Shown one piece after another: positions 48,757 through 58,600 of a stretch of DNA of 64,000 bases. The notes under the pieces are model-generated. The model saw only the letters and a list, made by a program, of their open reading frames with translations, made no database searches and was not told the origin of the DNA. The translations under genes were made by a program, and so were the position numbers. Position 1 is the stretch's first letter; each line of letters starts with the position of its first letter. Origin of the DNA: Sphingomonas mollis (GTDB lineage: Bacteria > Pseudomonadota > Alphaproteobacteria > Sphingomonadales > Sphingomonadaceae); the NCBI RefSeq assembly GCF_016427505.1, contig NZ_JAELXS010000009.1:101634-165633 (forward strand). The letters run 5' to 3'.

Positions 48757-49706
48757 GCGGCGTCGCTGGTGATCGCAACTTGGAACCGCGGTGGCTGATT
48801 GCTCGACACATCGGCCGGCAACACCGCAAGCAGCGCCGCCAGTCGCGATGCGACCGCATCGAGATCGACGATGCCGCGGCGACTGAACCGCTCCGGTTCC
48901 AGATGATGGAACATCAGGATCGCGCGCACGGTCGCCCGCGCATCACGCGCCGGCAGGGCCATCACGCCGATGCGCCCCAACAACGCACCGGCACCCGGAT
49001 CGGCCAGCGTCACCGCTTGCGGCGTAGCGAGGATCGCATCGACCAGTGCGCCGGCGAGATAGTCGGGGCGACCCGATGCCTCCTGTCCCTGCGCGAACGC
49101 GCGCCACGATCCCGCCACCGGCGTATAGATGGTGAAATCCTGCGCCTGCGCATCCATCGCCACCAGACGCGACATCGTCTGGGGCAAGCGCCCCCGGTCC
49201 GGATCGAACAGCCCGGTGGCTGCCTCGATCGCCCGGCCCACACCGACTTCGTCCACCGCGATGCGGACCTGAAGCGCATGGGCGTTCTCGCTGGCCAGCC
49301 GGAAAGCGTTCGTCGCCGTGGCCAAGTCATCCTCCGTCCGGCGGCCGTGCCGTTCCAGCGACGCGATCCGACGCTGGCGGACATAGGTCAGTTCACCCAC
49401 CAGCACGCTCGCCGCCACCCACATCAGCGGCGGCAGGGACCGCGCAAGCATGTAGTGGAACGGATCCTCGTCCAACGCCATCGCCGCATGCGGCATGGCG
49501 AACCAATAAGCCGAGGCCATCCCCGCCGCCAGCAACCCCATACCGCTGCCATATCCCAGCGCCATCGCCAGCACCGGTAACCACAAGGGATTGGGGTTCA
49601 GCGCCGCGAACGCCGTTCCGCCGGTCGATTTGACGTCGATCAGTACCAGCAGGCCGATCATGACCGCCAGTTCCGCGTTGATCCGCAGCAATTGCTTCGC
49701 CTTCAT
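48753..49706 (-). CDS. pelD: PelD-like inner-membrane GAF protein, GGDEF domain absent
   Basis: 317 residues, against about 455 for Pseudomonas PelD. About four membrane helices (residues 10-105), a coiled stalk (110-140), then a GAF domain (about 145-300: IAVDEVGVGRAIEAATGLFD, MALPARDARATVRAILMFHH). The C-terminal degenerate GGDEF with the RxxD c-di-GMP site of PelD is missing; an RTED tetrad at 123-126 lies in the stalk and is not an I-site. The gene overlaps pelE (GTGA) and the barrel gene (ATGA), so it is within a fully coupled operon. If function is kept, control by c-di-GMP must be lost or moved elsewhere. Confidence 0.78.
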   Translation of the reverse strand: MKAKQLLRINAELAVMIGLLVLIDVKSTGGTAFAALNPNPLWLPVLAMALGYGSGMGLLAAGMASAYWFAMPHAAMALDEDPFHYMLARSLPPLMWVAASVLVGELTYVRQRRIASLERHGRRTEDDLATATNAFRLASENAHALQVRIAVDEVGVGRAIEAATGLFDPDRGRLPQTMSRLVAMDAQAQDFTIYTPVAGSWRAFAQGQEASGRPDYLAGALVDAILATPQAVTLADPGAGALLGRIGVMALPARDARATVRAILMFHHLEPERFSRRGIVDLDAVASRLAALLAVLPADVSSNQPPRFQVAITSDAA

Positions 49707-51205
49707 GGCAGCCGCCCCATGCTATATTTGATCCCCACCCGCGCGAACACCTGCGTGCCGACCAGATTGGGTCGTTGAACCGAACTGACGCCGCCTGCGG
49801 CCTCGATCTGCCAGGCGTCGTCGATATACCCCGCCACGGTCAGCGTGGCGGTGGGGCCGTTGCCGCCGAAGCGGTCGAACGTCCACCCCGCCGCCCCGGC
49901 GATCCGCCACGCGCCGAGCTGCTCGGCCACCAACGCCTGCATGGTATGATTCTCGCGGTCGACTAGCGGTAATGACAGCGCACCGCCGGGCCGCCGGACC
50001 ATCCGATCGACATATTCCGCCTCCAGCCGGTACAGCAGCGTCAAAGCGGGTTTCATCCGCCTCACCGTGGCATCGAGGCCGCCGGTCACGACGGTCGTCC
50101 GGGCAAGCGCCCCCTCGTGACCCAGTCCATAGAATGTGCGCGCGACATCGCCCTGCACCGTCAGCGCCGGCGACACGCGTAGTGTACCCCCCGCCCCCCA
50201 GCGATTAACATAACCGCCCAGCAACGCCTGCTCAGCCGTCGAGACGTCAGGCACATGCCACCCGGCGATCAATCGACCCTCGCGCTCAGCGGGGCCGACG
50301 ACCAGCCGGCCGGCCAGTCCCACGCGGGCATTCGTCAGGTTCGCGGCCCCCTGCACCTCCAGCCGCGTTGCCGCATTGCCGACACTGCCGGTCACGTCGG
50401 CGAACACGGTGCCACGCCGGAGCGACCGGATGGTGCCGGCCTGTGTGACGACGCCATCGGCACTGGTCTGGAACCGGCGCACCGCCCCGCCGATCACGAC
50501 ATCGGCGCCGGTCGCGCTCCCGAGAACGGGAACCGCGACGCGCAGGCTCCCCTCGGCCTGCGTGAAGCCACGACCGTCACGCACGGTGGCGATGGCCGCC
50601 ACGTCGCCGCCGGCCGCGCTGATCGTCCGGCGTGCGACGGTGTCCGTCGCCCCGAGCGCGCGATAGCGATCGGCCGCACGCGCCGTGGCTCCGCGCGCGG
50701 TATCGGCATCGGCCAGCGCGCGGGCGACCTGCGGATCGCCGGGTACTTGCCGGTCAAGCGTCGTCAGGCGCCGACGCGACCGGCCGGGATAGCCGGTAGC
50801 CGCATCCGCCGCCGCCTGCGCCAAGGCATAATCGACCGCCTCGCCCGCCATGGTCGCGGCGATCGGCGTGTCGCGGATCACCCTGATCGTCAGTCGATCG
50901 CCAGCCACGGTCGACATGAACCGGCGGCCGGGCGCCGGCCGGATGACCATGCTGGTATCGTTCCATTCCATCCGACCCAGATCATCTCCGGCCCGCTGAC
51001 GAAAGGCGTCGAGCGCGGTCGCATCCGGGCCACGATCAAACCAGACGATGGTCTCAGCTCCATCGGCTTCGATCGACAGGGCGGCGTCGGCTGGCCAGTC
51101 GAGTACCAGATCGGTGGTTGCCGCGACAGACGCGCCGGGTGCCGCGTCCGGCATTTGCCGAGCGGCCGGCGCCATCAGCGCAACGGCAAGGAGGATCATC
51201 GTCAT
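49703..51205 (-). CDS. PelB-like outer-membrane barrel half, separate gene
   Basis: 500 residues with its own signal peptide (MTMILLAVALMAPAARQMP). Residues 30-130 form a small beta-rich domain, 130-190 two TPR-like helices (ALADADTARGATARAADRYR), and 200-500 many amphipathic beta strands with alternating hydrophobic residues (VFADVTGSVGNAATRLEVQG, ALTLLYRLEAEYVDRMVR) ending VFARVGIKYSMGRLP. Together with the TPR gene upstream (705 residues) it adds up to 1205, near the 1193 of Pseudomonas PelB, so PelB seems to be encoded in two pieces. Expected pore for polymer export. Confidence 0.7.
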   Translation of the reverse strand: MTMILLAVALMAPAARQMPDAAPGASVAATTDLVLDWPADAALSIEADGAETIVWFDRGPDATALDAFRQRAGDDLGRMEWNDTSMVIRPAPGRRFMSTVAGDRLTIRVIRDTPIAATMAGEAVDYALAQAAADAATGYPGRSRRRLTTLDRQVPGDPQVARALADADTARGATARAADRYRALGATDTVARRTISAAGGDVAAIATVRDGRGFTQAEGSLRVAVPVLGSATGADVVIGGAVRRFQTSADGVVTQAGTIRSLRRGTVFADVTGSVGNAATRLEVQGAANLTNARVGLAGRLVVGPAEREGRLIAGWHVPDVSTAEQALLGGYVNRWGAGGTLRVSPALTVQGDVARTFYGLGHEGALARTTVVTGGLDATVRRMKPALTLLYRLEAEYVDRMVRRPGGALSLPLVDRENHTMQALVAEQLGAWRIAGAAGWTFDRFGGNGPTATLTVAGYIDDAWQIEAAGGVSSVQRPNLVGTQVFARVGIKYSMGRLP

Positions 51206-53319
51206 CGCAAAAACAAAGCTCTGGCATCGGCGGGCCGGCCGGCGGCGATCAGCAATCGTGCTTCGTCGGCGATCAGCGACTTGTCTAACGAGGCAGTCGC
51301 CCGCAGCCGACGCGTCATTGCCAGCGCCGCATCGGTGCGGCCGAGCCGCGACAGCAGCGCGACCCGCGCCCGGCTGTCGCCCTCACCCATATCCAATGCC
51401 CGCTCGAACCACGGGCGGGCGCGGCGATCGCCATGCTGCTTCGACTCGATCTCGGCCATCAACGTCGCCGCCGTCGCATCGTCGGGATGTGCCGCCAGTT
51501 GGTCGGCGACGGCGGCTCGCGCGGCAGCCAGATCGCGCGCGTTCCACGCCGCCCACGCGACATCCATCCGATCCGCCGGCAGGGAAGCATTGGCCGCGAT
51601 CCGTCGCCGCGTGAGCGCCAGCCGCAGGTTGCGATCGATCGTCGGCATGGTGGTCGCCGTCATCTGCCGCAACTGGGCCGGCGACAGCGAACGCCCATCG
51701 AGCAGGGGACGCAAGGCACGCTCGTTGGCGCCCTGATCGGCCGTTTCCGCCGACAGGTTTAGCCGCGACAGCAGCACCGGCGTCTGCCCGGCGAGCGGAT
51801 GTTGCTCAAGCACCCGCAACGCCGCCTGTGGCACATCGCGCTGAGCATAGAGCATCAGCCAGCGAAGCCGATCGTCGTTGTTCTGGGCACCGGCCGCCCG
51901 TTCCCGCAACCACGCCAGCGCGGCCGACCCCGGGCGCGGCCCCCAGAGATACAGCAGCCTGCGCGTCGCGGCATCGTTCGGCGACACCGCCATCGTCCGC
52001 AACAACCCGGTCGCCTCGTTCCGCGCGCCGATCGACAACAGCCGTTCCGCCAGCGCCACCCGCGCGGCCGGATCGCGGCGGGCGCGATCGAGCAACTGAG
52101 CTTGCAGACCGGCGCGATCGCCGAACCGGATCAGCAGATCCTCGCGCGCCGCATCGCGCTGCGCCGGCGCCACCATATCTGCATAGCGCAGCGCGGCGGG
52201 CCGATCGTCGGCCGCCACCGCCAGTCGCATCGCCAGCCACGGGTCCTGCCGACGCCACTCCGCACCCGCCAGGCGGTCCAACCGGGCAATGAGGGCGGGT
52301 CGTGTCGCGAACCGACGGGCAAGATCGAGCGTCAGGGCGGCGTCCGGCCGCGGTATCGCCCCATGTTCGGCCGCGGTCAGGACCATGTCCGGCGCCTGCA
52401 ACGCATAAGCGACGGCGACGATATCCTGCGGCGGCGCGACGCCTGCCCGCGCCGTGGCGGCAGCCAGCAGCGCCCGCGCGCCGGCCGTATCGCCGACGCG
52501 TATCGTCAGTTCGGCACGCCGCCGCCAGAGCGCCGGCCCATCACCTCTGGGATCGCTGGCGAGTGCCAGCGCGACCTGCGGCCGCCGCCGGGCCGCCAGT
52601 TCGTCGACCACGCTCGCCCGGCCGGGTTCGGCACCGCGTTCGGCCAGCGTATCGACCAGCGTGGCGATGGTGGGCGCGTCGGCGTCCTTCAGCGACAGCC
52701 GCAGCAATCGCTGCAAGGCATCCGTCGACATCGAGGCACCCGTCATCCGGCGTTCGGTCAGCCGTGTCCGCGCGCTATCACCGGCACCTGCCCGTTCCTC
52801 CAGATACGCCAGCCGTTCGATACCATCGCCATCCAGCCGCGACATCTGCGCCAGTCGCGTGAGAGCGAACCGCTCCTCCACAACATCGTTCGCCGCGAGC
52901 GCCACGACGCGTAATTCGCCTAGGGCCTTTTCTGTTCCGGTGCGCGCGGCCTCGTCGTGCAGCAGCTTCAGGCGTTCGCCTTGCCGACCGGCCTTCGCCA
53001 GCGCGCGGCTCATCAGGGCAATCAACACCGGGTCGCGGGGATGCGCGGCGGCCACCGGCGCCAGCGCAGCCAACGCCTCATCGGGCTTGCCCGCCGCCAA
53101 TAGCGAACGCGCGAGCAACGCCTGCGTACCGGCATCGCTGCCCTTGGCATCCCGCGACAGCCGCGCGAGGGCAGATCGATCCGCCGTCCCCATCGCCGCG
53201 CTCAATTGTTCGCCGGTGCTGGGCGCGAGCAACCATCCGCCAGCACCGAGGATCAGCGCGGCACCGACCGCCGCCAGACCCAGCGTCGCCATCAATGGTG
53301 CGCGACGGGCGGCGATCAC
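51202..53319 (-). CDS. PelB-like TPR half, inner-membrane anchored
   Basis: 705 residues from GTG 53319 (overlaps the glycosidase stop). One N-terminal membrane segment (LMATLGLAAVGAALILGAGG), then about 15 TPR or TPR-like helical pairs (for example LLARSLLAAGKPDEALAALA, RVALAERLLSIGARNEATGL, NARDLAAARAAVADQLAAHP) to the C-terminus. Such a periplasmic TPR superhelix in PelB binds PelA and guides the polymer to the barrel. Ends in ATGA overlap with the barrel gene. Confidence 0.78.
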   Translation of the reverse strand: MIAARRAPLMATLGLAAVGAALILGAGGWLLAPSTGEQLSAAMGTADRSALARLSRDAKGSDAGTQALLARSLLAAGKPDEALAALAPVAAAHPRDPVLIALMSRALAKAGRQGERLKLLHDEAARTGTEKALGELRVVALAANDVVEERFALTRLAQMSRLDGDGIERLAYLEERAGAGDSARTRLTERRMTGASMSTDALQRLLRLSLKDADAPTIATLVDTLAERGAEPGRASVVDELAARRRPQVALALASDPRGDGPALWRRRAELTIRVGDTAGARALLAAATARAGVAPPQDIVAVAYALQAPDMVLTAAEHGAIPRPDAALTLDLARRFATRPALIARLDRLAGAEWRRQDPWLAMRLAVAADDRPAALRYADMVAPAQRDAAREDLLIRFGDRAGLQAQLLDRARRDPAARVALAERLLSIGARNEATGLLRTMAVSPNDAATRRLLYLWGPRPGSAALAWLRERAAGAQNNDDRLRWLMLYAQRDVPQAALRVLEQHPLAGQTPVLLSRLNLSAETADQGANERALRPLLDGRSLSPAQLRQMTATTMPTIDRNLRLALTRRRIAANASLPADRMDVAWAAWNARDLAAARAAVADQLAAHPDDATAATLMAEIESKQHGDRRARPWFERALDMGEGDSRARVALLSRLGRTDAALAMTRRLRATASLDKSLIADEARLLIAAGRPADARALFLR

Positions 53320-54221
53320 CGGCCCGGCTCCGGCACGATCCGGTCGAGCGCAAGCACGGACACATACGGCACGAATCCGGCCGCCCGCTCTCGCGCATAC
53401 AGCGCCTGCACTCCGGCGGCATCGCCGGGCTCCCAATAATCCAGCGTCATCAGCGCCAGCGCGGGATTGACCTGACGCGCGGCACGCAGCCGCCCGGCCT
53501 GCCAGTTCCAGTCTCCCTCGCTCAGCGTGTCGTAGGTGCGGGTGCGGAAATTCCAGCGCGTCGCCATCGCCTCACCCAGCACGCCGTCGATCGCGTCTGC
53601 GACCTTCGGCAACAACGCATAACCCCGGTTCATGACGATGATGGCAGCAGGAAACCGTTCGTGGATCGCGCGCACCAACGATGCCGCGGCATCGACCATG
53701 CCGGCATTGCCGATCGGATTGGCCCGTTCCATCGCTTCGGCGTTGTCGAGGGTGTCCATGAAAATCCCGTTATACCCCTTGGCCAGGATCGCCGGGACCA
53801 GCTTGTCCAACACCTCCGCCCGCCAGCGCGTATGACGCAGATCGGCATAGCGGGCGTCGGGCCAATGGGGATTGGCGGCCAGCAGCGCCCCCGCCGCGGC
53901 GAGTGATGCCGCCGCCGGCCGGCTTTTCTCCACCTCGCCCAGGCTGATATACCCGATCGCCAGCCCGCCCGGCCGGCGCAGCGATGCCGGCGCCCGGTCG
54001 TGATCGGGCTCCAGCACCAGCACGTCATACTGGCCGGCGAGCGTTGCATCGGTCGCCGAGCCGTAATCGATCGCCCAGCGCCAGTCGGTGCCGGCGGGCA
54101 ATCGGGGTTCGTGGGCCGGTTTGGCGCACGCGTTCGTCTGGCTCATGGCCAGCACCAGCCCGGCATGGAACGCCAGCCGCCCCCAGCGACGGAAAGCGGA
54201 GGGTTTCGCCATCACGCCCAT
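53316..54221 (-). CDS. PelA-like glycosidase domain alone (GH114/GH166 type)
   Basis: 301 residues. The ATG 54221 has GGGGGAG 8 bp upstream. N-terminal signal (LAFHAGLVLAMSQTNACAKP, perhaps a weak lipobox). The barrel enzyme has WAIDYGSA, DVLVLEPDHD, IGYISLGEVEKSRP, GYNGIFMDTLDNAE, IIVMNRGYALLPKVADAIDG, VLGEAM, LALMTLDYWEPGDAAG and GFVPYVSVLALDRI: the catalytic Asp (MDTLD) and Glu (GEAM) of the PelA endo-alpha-1,4-N-acetylgalactosaminidase domain are kept. The PelA reductase-like and deacetylase parts are absent here and found in the RTX gene. Acts in the periplasm to trim or turn over Pel polymer. Confidence 0.85.
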   Translation of the reverse strand: MGVMAKPSAFRRWGRLAFHAGLVLAMSQTNACAKPAHEPRLPAGTDWRWAIDYGSATDATLAGQYDVLVLEPDHDRAPASLRRPGGLAIGYISLGEVEKSRPAAASLAAAGALLAANPHWPDARYADLRHTRWRAEVLDKLVPAILAKGYNGIFMDTLDNAEAMERANPIGNAGMVDAAASLVRAIHERFPAAIIVMNRGYALLPKVADAIDGVLGEAMATRWNFRTRTYDTLSEGDWNWQAGRLRAARQVNPALALMTLDYWEPGDAAGVQALYARERAAGFVPYVSVLALDRIVPEPGR

Positions 54222-55609
54222 CGCCGGCGCTCCCCCACGACCGCGGGATTGTTGCCGACGAACAGCAGATAGACGAGGTCCCACAGCGCATGACCGGCCA
54301 GCATCGCGCCCGTCATCGCCGCCATCACGGCACCCGCAAGATAACCCCAACCGTACCAGGCGAACCCGGCATGGACCGTCGCCAGCGTCGTCCCCGCGCT
54401 GACCACGAAGAACATCGCCCAGACGATCAGGACGCGGCCGGCCAGATCGAAATAGGACAGGATGATCGTGAAGAACAACGCCACGAGGTGAAACACCGCC
54501 CCCACCACCGTGAACCGGAAGGCGAAGATACCGCGCGGATCGGCCCCGATCAGCTTGAACAACTCGGGCGCCAGCACCCATAGGGCAGCGGCGATGGTCG
54601 CCTGTGCGACCGTCAACAGGCGGACATCGTGCAGGACGGTATTGATAAGCGCCCGCCGCGCCCGCCGGATACCCGCGATCGGCGCGGTTCCCGTGCAGGC
54701 GGCCATCAGTACCGCGAAGCTGCGGTCGAACCGCGTCTCTGTCGCCACCAGCAGCAACGTCAAACCGGGCACCAACGACAGGAGGCCCAGAAAGCTGGCC
54801 GGATCATAGACCGGATGGAACCGCAGCATCGACAATCCCGCCACGCTGTCATCGGCGGCGTACCAGGTGATCCACTTGTCGATCCAGATCGCCAACGTGG
54901 CCAGCGTGCCACCGATCGCCAGATGCGCATGACGGCGATGCGCCACGGCCCACTCGGTCGGCCAGATCGGCGGCGCGAGGAAACCATGGCGCACCGCGCG
55001 CACCAGCAGGATCGTCGTGACGGCAACCCCCGCCAGCGTCAGCCACAACAGGCCGCGCATCGATACGTCGGGCGCCAGCGCACCGATCACCACCACGACG
55101 CCGATGCCGCCGGCATAGCCCGTCAGCACCGCCCAGTGTCGCCGGGTCGCGGTCAGGAACAGATTCGCGACCCAAATCTGAGCGAGGAGCGTCAGAATGG
55201 CGGTGGCCGCGAGTTGATCGACCGGCGCCAGTCCGGAAAAGGCATAGACCAATGCCCCGACCGGCACCGAGATCGCCGCCGCGCTGGCCAGTGCAGCGAC
55301 CAGGATGCCCGGCACCTGTTCGTGCCGCTTGGCATAGAGCAGATCGGACATCACGCGCGTGGCAACCGCGATAGTCGGCGCCGCCGCCAGCGCCGACAGG
55401 CTGAACGCATAGACGAGGATCGTCTGCAGTGCGCCGGTCGCGGCCAGACCGGCGTGTTGCTGACCCCACGCTTCCAGCGCGATCACCGCGCCGGCCGCCA
55501 TCAACCACGGTCCGGAACTGATGATCGCGCCATGCGACGCCGCCGCCACGACACCACCGATGCCGCCGACCTGCGCCATGCGCGCCAGCTTGAAGCCGAT
55601 ACCCGCCAC
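54212..55609 (-). CDS. pelG: PelG-like inner-membrane transporter (PST/MATE-like)
   Basis: 465 residues (Pseudomonas PelG about 456) from GTG 55609. The N-terminal MAGIGFKLARMAQ is the characteristic PelG start (MAGIGFELR in others), followed by HGAIISSGPWLM and 12 membrane segments. Forms the polymer channel in the PelDEFG inner-membrane complex. Starts 26 bp after the RTX-deacetylase stop and overlaps the glycosidase gene. Confidence 0.92.
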   Translation of the reverse strand: MAGIGFKLARMAQVGGIGGVVAAASHGAIISSGPWLMAAGAVIALEAWGQQHAGLAATGALQTILVYAFSLSALAAAPTIAVATRVMSDLLYAKRHEQVPGILVAALASAAAISVPVGALVYAFSGLAPVDQLAATAILTLLAQIWVANLFLTATRRHWAVLTGYAGGIGVVVVIGALAPDVSMRGLLWLTLAGVAVTTILLVRAVRHGFLAPPIWPTEWAVAHRRHAHLAIGGTLATLAIWIDKWITWYAADDSVAGLSMLRFHPVYDPASFLGLLSLVPGLTLLLVATETRFDRSFAVLMAACTGTAPIAGIRRARRALINTVLHDVRLLTVAQATIAAALWVLAPELFKLIGADPRGIFAFRFTVVGAVFHLVALFFTIILSYFDLAGRVLIVWAMFFVVSAGTTLATVHAGFAWYGWGYLAGAVMAAMTGAMLAGHALWDLVYLLFVGNNPAVVGERRRWA

Positions 55610-55635
55610 GTTACGTTACCGCGTCCCGTATCGGC

Positions 55636-58600
55636 TCAGAGCATGAAGTCTGAGGGCGTGAAGGTGAAATGACCGACCAGATCGACCGAGAATTCGGCGA
55701 GGGACCCGGTATCGGTATTTCCTTCGAGGATCGTATGCTCCACCCCGTCGATCACCTGATAGACCACGCGGAGCTGACCCGGCGCCGTGAACTTGGCGTT
55801 CGTGCCGGACAGCAGCGTGAACGCCTGATCGCCGGCGACGCGTGTGTTGGCGTCGATCAGCGACAGATCGATGCGATCCTCACCGCGGATGAAATCGGTG
55901 ATGACGTCGCGGCTGGCGCGGCTGGTGCCCGTATCGGACGCCTTGCTGAACCGGAAGATGTCGCGCCCGGCACCGCCGGTCAGAATATCCTCGCTGCTGC
56001 CGCCATCGAGGATGTCGTTGCCGGCGCCGCCGATCAAAATGTCTTCGTTGGCACCGCCGTCCAGAAAGTCGTCGCCGTCGCCACCATCCAGATAATCGTC
56101 ATAGGTGTCGCCGATCAGCGTGTCGTTACCGGCACGACCATAGAGCTTGTCCTCGCCCGACCCGCCGTTCAGCGTGTCGTTGCCGGCCCCACCGTCGAGC
56201 ATGTCGCGACCCGAATCGCCGGTCAGATTGTCGTTGCCGTCTTCGCCGTACAAGGAGTCATCGCCCAGACCGCCGATCAGCGTATCGTTGCCGCCGCGGC
56301 CGTACAGAATGTCGTTACCCCAGCTGCCGTCGATCGTATCGTTCTCGCCGCTACCCGTCAGGGTATCGTTGAACAATCCGCCGCGCAGGTTGACGCCCGC
56401 CACATCGCCGATCGTGACGGCATAGGCCTGCGCCGTGCTGGCGCCACGGGCGTCGCTTGCCAGGACGGTGACGTTATAGACGTTGTCGCGTCCCGCATCG
56501 AGCGGGGTCTCGAAATCCGGTGCCGCGATGAATTTCAGCACGCCCGTCTTTTCGTCGACCGTGAACAGCGCGGCGTCGCCGCCGGCCGCCAGCGTATATT
56601 TCACGACATCGCCGAGTGCCGCATTGGCGTCCGTCGCCGCGATCGTGGCGACCGCCGCGCTGTTCTCCAGAATCGTCAGCGCGATGCTGGCCTTGCCGGC
56701 ACCCGATGTCAGCACCGGTGCCACGTTCGCCACGTAACCGACCGCCACGTCATGGCTGCCGATCGCACCCAGCGCCAGGGTCAGGATATCGCCCGTTCGC
56801 GACACCACCGTGGCGCCCGTCGTCTTTACCCAATCCGTGCCCGTCGCGGCAAGATCGATCGTGACGCTGCCTTCGCCCACCGCGGTGAAGGCCAGGTTGC
56901 GACCATCGCCCTTTACCGAGATCAACGAGGCGCGCATCGGTAGCGCGGTGATGTGGGTCACGTCATCGGCGACGGCGCCCAGCGTGATCGTGAAGGTGCC
57001 GCCGCTGGCCGGCATGAACACACTGTCCTCGTCATAGGCATACCAGCCCGCGACGCTCTTGATGACCTTGCTGCCCTGCCCGTCGACATCGAGGGCGAAG
57101 GTGCCGATGTTGCTCGCACCGACTTTCGCGGTGATGACGTCGCCGACGATGCTGGTCGTCAGCGTGGCATGCGACATGGCGCTGACCCGCTGCGCCAGAT
57201 CCAGCAACGTCACGAACTCCGCACCGCTGGTATAGGCGCGCTCGATCCAGTTGGTGAACATCGACTGGGTGTATTTGCTCGGCGCACCGGTCGCGTCCGC
57301 GGTCCAGGCGGTGGGGCCGTAATCGTGCCACGGCCAGATCACGACCGGCGTTTCCGCCTTGGCGGTCAGCGCGGCCCATTCGGCGGCCCATGCGGCCTCG
57401 GCCTGCGCGGGCGTCTTGCCCTGGAACTCAACGAGCGAGAAATCGAAGCTCGTGTTCGGGGCCAGATACACCTTGTCGGTGCCCGGCTGGATGTAACCGA
57501 ACGCGTTGGGATAACCGGCACCGACGCCGGCATAACCGCCCGACAGGTAATCGACGTATTTCATGATCTCTTGCGAGGTGCCGAGCGTCTCCGGCGCGCC
57601 GGGTACGGCGGCGCCACCGACGGTGAAGGCATAGCCCAGCACCTTCGACATTTCCTGTTCCAGCACCTTGCGCGCTTCGCCGAACTGGAACGCCACCTCT
57701 GCCGGTGTCAGGAGGTTGGTGTTTTCCGGATGAGTATAGCTGTGCGAGCCAAGCTCGTTACCCATCGCCAGCAACTGCTTGTAATAGGCGCCCGACACGG
57801 TCCAGTCGGTGGTCTCGTCGGCGGCGGCATTGTTGCCGACGTTGACGTAATAGCTGCCGACGAAGTTGAAATCCTTCTTCCAGCTTTCGAGGATCGGCAG
57901 CAGCTTGTCATAGATGCCCGGCGCGTTGTTCGCCGGGTTCACCTCGTCACGGTATTGGCTCTGGTCCATGTCGGTGCGCGATGCGACGATCGAGCTGTTG
58001 CGCGTCATCTCAAGGCCAACCGACACGCCGGCACCATTCACTGAATGATCGACCGCCTGCCACAACAGGTTACTGTCGGCCATCACCGCTTCGGACGAGA
58101 ACAGGACATTCCGGCCGCCGCCGGCGGTCTGCGTCGCCAGCGCGGCGGTATAGTTCTGGCCGTTCACCGTTTCGGTGACGATCGTGGTGCCCGTGCCGCT
58201 GACGCTGCCGATCGCGGTCCAGCCGACACCGGTGTACTGGCGGATCGTCTCACCCGCCACGTAATTGTCGAGAACGAGGTGGTTGGCATCCGCCGACTTC
58301 AGCGTGACGTCCGCCGGGAAACCGCCGGTGATGCGCGTCGCATCGAACAACAGCTTCATGCGGCCATAGGAGTCACCGGCCAGTGCCGCATTGTCGGCAC
58401 CGTTGGTCATGAACTCACCGGCGGCGACCAGACCGATACCGAACTGGCGGGTCGCCTGTTCCAGCGTGGCCGTGATCGCATCCACCGATCCGACCTGCAC
58501 GTTGCGAAACGAAGGAAAAACGATCGTGTCGTACTTTGCCAGCGTCTGCAGGCTGGTCAGATCCTTTTCGGTCAGGATGTCGAACGGCACACCCGCCTGC

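Noticed and set aside
49329..49340. RTED tetrad in PelD as a c-di-GMP I-site
   Set aside because: It falls in the predicted coiled stalk, not in a GGDEF fold, and a four-residue RxxD match is common by chance.
50255..51736. 493-residue plus-strand frame opposite the PelB-like genes
   Set aside because: Shadow across two genes in GC-rich DNA; Arg/Pro-rich, no recognisable fold.
55950..56380. Apparent tandem DNA repeat in this part of the minus-strand gene
   Set aside because: The periodicity is due to RTX nonapeptide codons and not a satellite or CRISPR array; repeats are diverged and in frame.
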